Assembly: GCF_032884065.1 (NCBI RefSeq)
Contig: NC_088868.1
Coordinates: 38,432,867-38,496,866, forward strand
Source: Artemia franciscana
Lineage: Eukaryota > Arthropoda > Branchiopoda > Anostraca > Artemiidae
Reading direction: 5' to 3'
Length of the DNA stretch: 64,000 bases
Shown here: piece by piece, positions 60,750 through 64,000 of the stretch
How the letters are laid out: each line of letters begins with the position of its first letter
How positions within the stretch are numbered: the first letter of the stretch is position 1
The notes under the pieces: generated by a model
Seen by the model: only the letters and a program-made list of their open reading frames with translations
What the model was told of the DNA's origin: nothing
The model's database searches: none
Translations under genes and position numbers: made by a program

Positions 60750-60910
60750 TTTGTGTTTGTTTGTGTCTCTCTTAGTGTGCCTGTGTGTCTGATTGTGTTT
60801 TTACCTGTCTTTGTGTGTTTTTGTGCCTGACTCTGTGTGTTTATGTGTGTTTTTGTCTCTCCCTCACCATGCCTTTGTGTGTGACTGGGTGTTTGTTACT
60901 TTTTGATGAC
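60750..60910. repeat. TGTGTCTG-type minisatellite, left of the hAT pseudogene
   Basis: Imperfect TGTGTTTGTGTCTGAC runs ending GTTTTTGTCTCTCCCTCACC. A similar run lies at 63540-63700 in the same orientation. The ORF translating it (60785-61051) is low-complexity. Confidence 0.65.
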
Positions 60911-61123
60911 ATTGTCTTGAACTGTCGTCTGTCCCACTCTTGTACCAACCTAATTCTACCATTTGAAGACAATCTTGTTTTGAAATCTCTAAGAGCACGT
61001 CTACGCTATTTTATTACCCAATCCTCTACCGGAAATGTGATTTCTGAGTAGGATTCATTCAAAACTATCCTTCAGCCGATCAGTGTTTCTTTATTGTTCT
61101 TGTGAAGAATTCGTAATCAAACT

Positions 61124-63453
61124 ATGAGTAAAAAGTGACAACAAACTTTGAATTTTTTTGCCGTGAAAAAAACATTACTGTCTTTCGGACACAAGTGAAA
61201 CAATAAATGTCTCAGGTCAACATTAAAGTTCGGTCTGCATCCCTGAACAACTTGCGGGTTTTAGTAGCTATAGAAGTCAAGAACCTTTCTCAGATATCTC
61301 TACGCCGCGTCATGACAAACCAGATCAACCTATTCTTGAGATATCAGACTTCCACTTCGAACGGAAGGAAATTCGGTGCACATTATTATAAGACTTATAA
61401 ATGGATTCCATACTCAAAAAGTTTGAATTCTTTGTTTTGTTTTGCGCTTGCCGCCATTTTTCTATGGGGACCCTAGGGACTGGAGAAACTACTGGAAAAA
61501 GAGCTTTCATTGAGTCAGGATTTTGCAAGTGGAAAGACAGTTCTGCTCTATTAAAGTAACAGAATGGCTCTGAAAGACATAGGTATTGTATGTCAGCATG
61601 GACGAAATTTAAGACAATTAGCACTGATTCAAGATCTATAGCGAATGTCTTGATTCAGTCAGGATCTCAAGAGGTTCGGGAAAATAGAGACCATGTGAAA
61701 GATATTTTTTGCGCTATTGCTTTCTGGGTCGCCAAGGTCTTGCTTTTAGGGGTCATGACGAATCAGAAACATCTGCAAACCAGGGTAATTTGGTTGAATT
61801 GATTGAGGAAACATCTAAAGGTGACGATAAGCTGAAGGCCAAGTTACAGCGCCGATGTGGTCTCTATTGCAGTAATCAGTACCAAAATGACGCAGTTACA
61901 CTATAGGAAACGTCTTGCGTCAACACAGTATTTCAGAAGTGAAATCAGCGAATTACTTTTCTATTCTTATTGACAAAACAAAAGAAGTTCCTAGAAAAGA
62001 ACAATTAGTGGTCCCACTCAGGTACATATCAAATGGAAAAGTAGTGGGACGACCGATCGGCTGCTATCACATGCAGAAATTAGACACCGAGAGCTTGTCC
62101 ACCTCAGTTTGTGAAACTATAAAAAGGCTAGTTGTAGATTTGATGTTGTGTATTGCCCAATGATATAACGGCACATCCGTTATGAGTGGGGAATTTAACG
62201 GAGTTCAAGAAAAGTTTAGGGAGAAGGTGCCTCACGCAGTTTATGTACACTGTCACGCCCACAGATTAAACTTGGGTTTGACTGACTGCTTAAAAAATAA
62301 ATGTGAATTTTCGGAATTTTTCTATCTGGTGCAAAGACTTTGCGCATTTATATCATGCAGCAATACCCGACATGAGCTATTTGGGGAATCCCAGCGTGTT
62401 AGTGGGCAAAAAGTCTTGGTGCTTTAGAGGACCGTCCAGACTCGCTGGTTTTACGCATTCCGCTCTATTTTGAAGGTAAAGGCGAGGTTTGATTGTATTG
62501 TTGCTGTACTTGGTGCAGTCTGATAGTTTCAACGGCGAGGCAGCGTTTAAAGCAAATGGACTACGAAACAAAATCAACTCTGCCCCTTTTGTCTCAGCTG
62601 CACATATTGGAAAAAGTATGAGTCATTGTAAATTGTTTATCAGAGCAACTTCAATCTGAGAGTTTGTTGATTTATTAGGTACTCGCACTGATTTCTGGAA
62701 CACATGAAACACTCCATAAGCTGATAAATGATCACGAATGGAACAGCTTAAGTAAAAACACACTCGAATTCTTGGCTTTATACGATATCTAGGAATCGAA
62801 ATATCTACACTCTAAGACCGGCACTCAAAGCACCAGAAGTCAAGTCACTTTAATTCGTCTCAAAGACTTTCTTTCAAATTCAGCAACCAGTCAACGCAAT
62901 ACCAGTCAGCCAGTTCAATCAGACTTCGATAAACTTGCGTATTTTGAGGTAACGGACCGTTTCACGAGCGAGATGACAAAGTTTTATACAAAATATTCGA
63001 CACTTTATCTGCCATTGGCCCCTCAAGTTCTGATTTTCTCGAACTTTCAAAAGTTGAAAGGGTTATGTGTCATTATCAAGGGATTCTCGATGTCGGTGAC
63101 CATACCATAGAATCCTAGCTTTCTCTTGCAAAGCTGTATCTGTCAAAAGGTGATATTTCAAAACGGATCTTCTTTGAGCTATTGAAATCTTATCCGACCT
63201 CCCAGTTGTCTATTCTAGTGTGTTAAAAGTGAGGAAGCTAGTTGCTACTTTGCCTATGACTACTGCCAGCAATGAGCGTTTCCTCTCAGTATTATGGCGT
63301 GCGAAGGACTATCTGCGATCGACGATGTGAAAGGACAGACTCAGTGGATCTCATGACAATGGCCGTTGAAAAAGAGTAGGTTAAGAAACTAGACTCGGAT
63401 AAATTAGTACACGATTTTGCCAAGCAGCGACATCGCCGCTATCCATTGTCTTA
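61124..63453 (+). pseudogene. hAT-superfamily transposase pseudogene (ZMYM/TTF zinc-finger type)
   Basis: ATG at 61124 opens MSKK, then TGA, then QQTLNFFAVKK, the typical N-terminus. A TTF-type zinc-finger block follows (GRKFGAHYYKTYKWIPYSKS, LFCFA, 61364-61449). The catalytic body then runs over shifting frames: AWTKFKTIS, GLAFRGHDESE, YFSILIDKTKEVPRKEQL, VHCHAHRLNLGL. The hAT dimerisation region is at the end (LPMTTASNERFLSV, AKDYLRSTM, KLVHDFAKQRHRRYPLS), stopping at 63453. Such transposases cut and paste DNA with 8-bp duplications. At least five stops or shifts make it dead. Domesticated relatives exist in animals, but this copy shows no sign of selection. Confidence 0.8.
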
Positions 63454-63539
63454 AGTATGTTTGTTTTTTCTAGCATCTTCATTTAAAAATATGTCGAAAA
63501 AATTCCTTACCCCCACTCCTACCTTTTTCTTGAATTTGC

Positions 63540-63700
63540 GCCACTGCTTGTGTGTCTGACTCAATGTGTTTGTACTTTTTTTTTGTCTCTCCTCTCTCCC
63601 CGTTCCTGTGTATCTGTTTGTCTCTCTTTGTCTGAGTCTTTGTGTGTTTGTGTCTGACTCGTGTCTTTGTTTGTGTTTTTGTCTCGGTCACCGTGCCATG
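63540..63700. repeat. TGTGTCTG-type minisatellite, right of the hAT pseudogene
   Basis: Imperfect GTGTGTCTGACTC / TTTGTGTTTTTGTCTC units ending TCACCGTGCC, matching the TCACCATGCC end of the left run. Short ORFs on both strands here are low-complexity. Confidence 0.65.
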
Positions 63701-63718
63701 GAAAGGCTCTGCCGCGTA

Positions 63719-64000
63719 ACCCCCCCCCCCACCAGAAAAATCCCTCCGAAAAGTTCATACTTCCCAATAACCATTACTCTATGTAAACTATGTGCAAAGT
63801 TCATAACTTTCAACCCTTCTCGCGGGGAATGTGGGTGTTTGTGTCATCCTCTTTGCTGAACAAATGACTCTCTAAGTTTTGGTCGGGCGACTTTAGGAAA
63901 AAATGTGCGTGGCCTCGCGTAGTTGCCCTCCAATTTTTTTATCTCTTAAAAAAGCACTAGAGCTTTTAATTTCTGTCCGAATGAGCCCTCTCACAATATT
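63719..64000 (-). mobile_element. diverged family A interior fragment, runs off the window
   Basis: TTCCCAATAACCATTACTCT, ATGTAAACTATG, TGCCCTCCAATTTTTTT and GAATGAGCCCTCTC match the interior of family A in minus orientation with moderate divergence. The copy continues past the window end. Confidence 0.8.

Overview
This is a eukaryotic, AT-rich, repeat-saturated window with no bacterial-type gene layout: no operons, no ribosome binding sites, no tRNA or rRNA genes that I can see. Almost every recognisable stretch is a transposable element or its remains: non-LTR retrotransposons (LINEs) of three lineages, a Penelope-like element, a hAT-type transposase pseudogene, a hAT-type MITE, fold-back elements, satellites, and a very abundant non-autonomous family called here 'family A'. 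The repeat content (family A heads beginning TCAAACAGTTCG, and 'family D' beginning GGCACTTGG) resembles what I remember from brine shrimp (Artemia) genomic DNA. That assignment rests on memory and inference; an arthropod, probably a crustacean, is the safer statement.

Layout. 0-8.6 kb: family A copies, older 'family B' repeats, and RTE-like LINE remnants on both strands. 8.6-15.4 kb: a tandem-unit repeat (family D) split by a nearly full-length LINE (LINE-1 here, minus strand, about 4.9 kb) whose ORF2 is one frame broken by three TAA stops. 15.4-20 kb: decayed repeats and one candidate host exon on the minus strand (19540-19761). 20-25 kb: a family A copy and a decayed LINE (LINE-3, minus). 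25.4-28.7 kb: a Penelope-like element with GIY-YIG endonuclease, split by a family A copy and carrying an internal tandem expansion. 29 kb: a decayed C2H2 zinc-finger array. 30-39 kb: the most unique-looking DNA, with a candidate host exon at 36230-36396, a fold-back element and a 1.1 kb element with about 110 bp inverted repeats. 39.4 kb: a hAT MITE with a perfect 8-bp target duplication. 40-48 kb: old and young family A copies, one nested in another, and a second candidate exon (44398-44559) paralogous to the first. 48.7-49.9 kb: a 149-bp satellite invaded by an RTE fragment. 50-60 kb: family C repeats around a second LINE (LINE-2, plus strand) split by a 2.9 kb composite family A insertion. 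61.1-63.5 kb: a ZMYM/TTF-zinc-finger hAT transposase pseudogene.

The best candidate for something not well described is family A. It starts with TC and an 8-bp hairpin, has 13-bp subterminal inverted repeats, ends in a roughly 300-bp perfect-style palindrome finishing ATTTAA, and sits between A and T. Empty sites rebuilt inside LINE-2 and inside another family A copy show no target duplication. This is the insertion signature of rolling-circle (Helitron or Helentron-like) elements, but without the usual CTRR end, and one insertion looks like a read-through composite that carried neighbouring DNA.

Host genes: only three short candidate exons, all unnamed. Coordinates of old repeats are approximate because boundaries were judged by eye.
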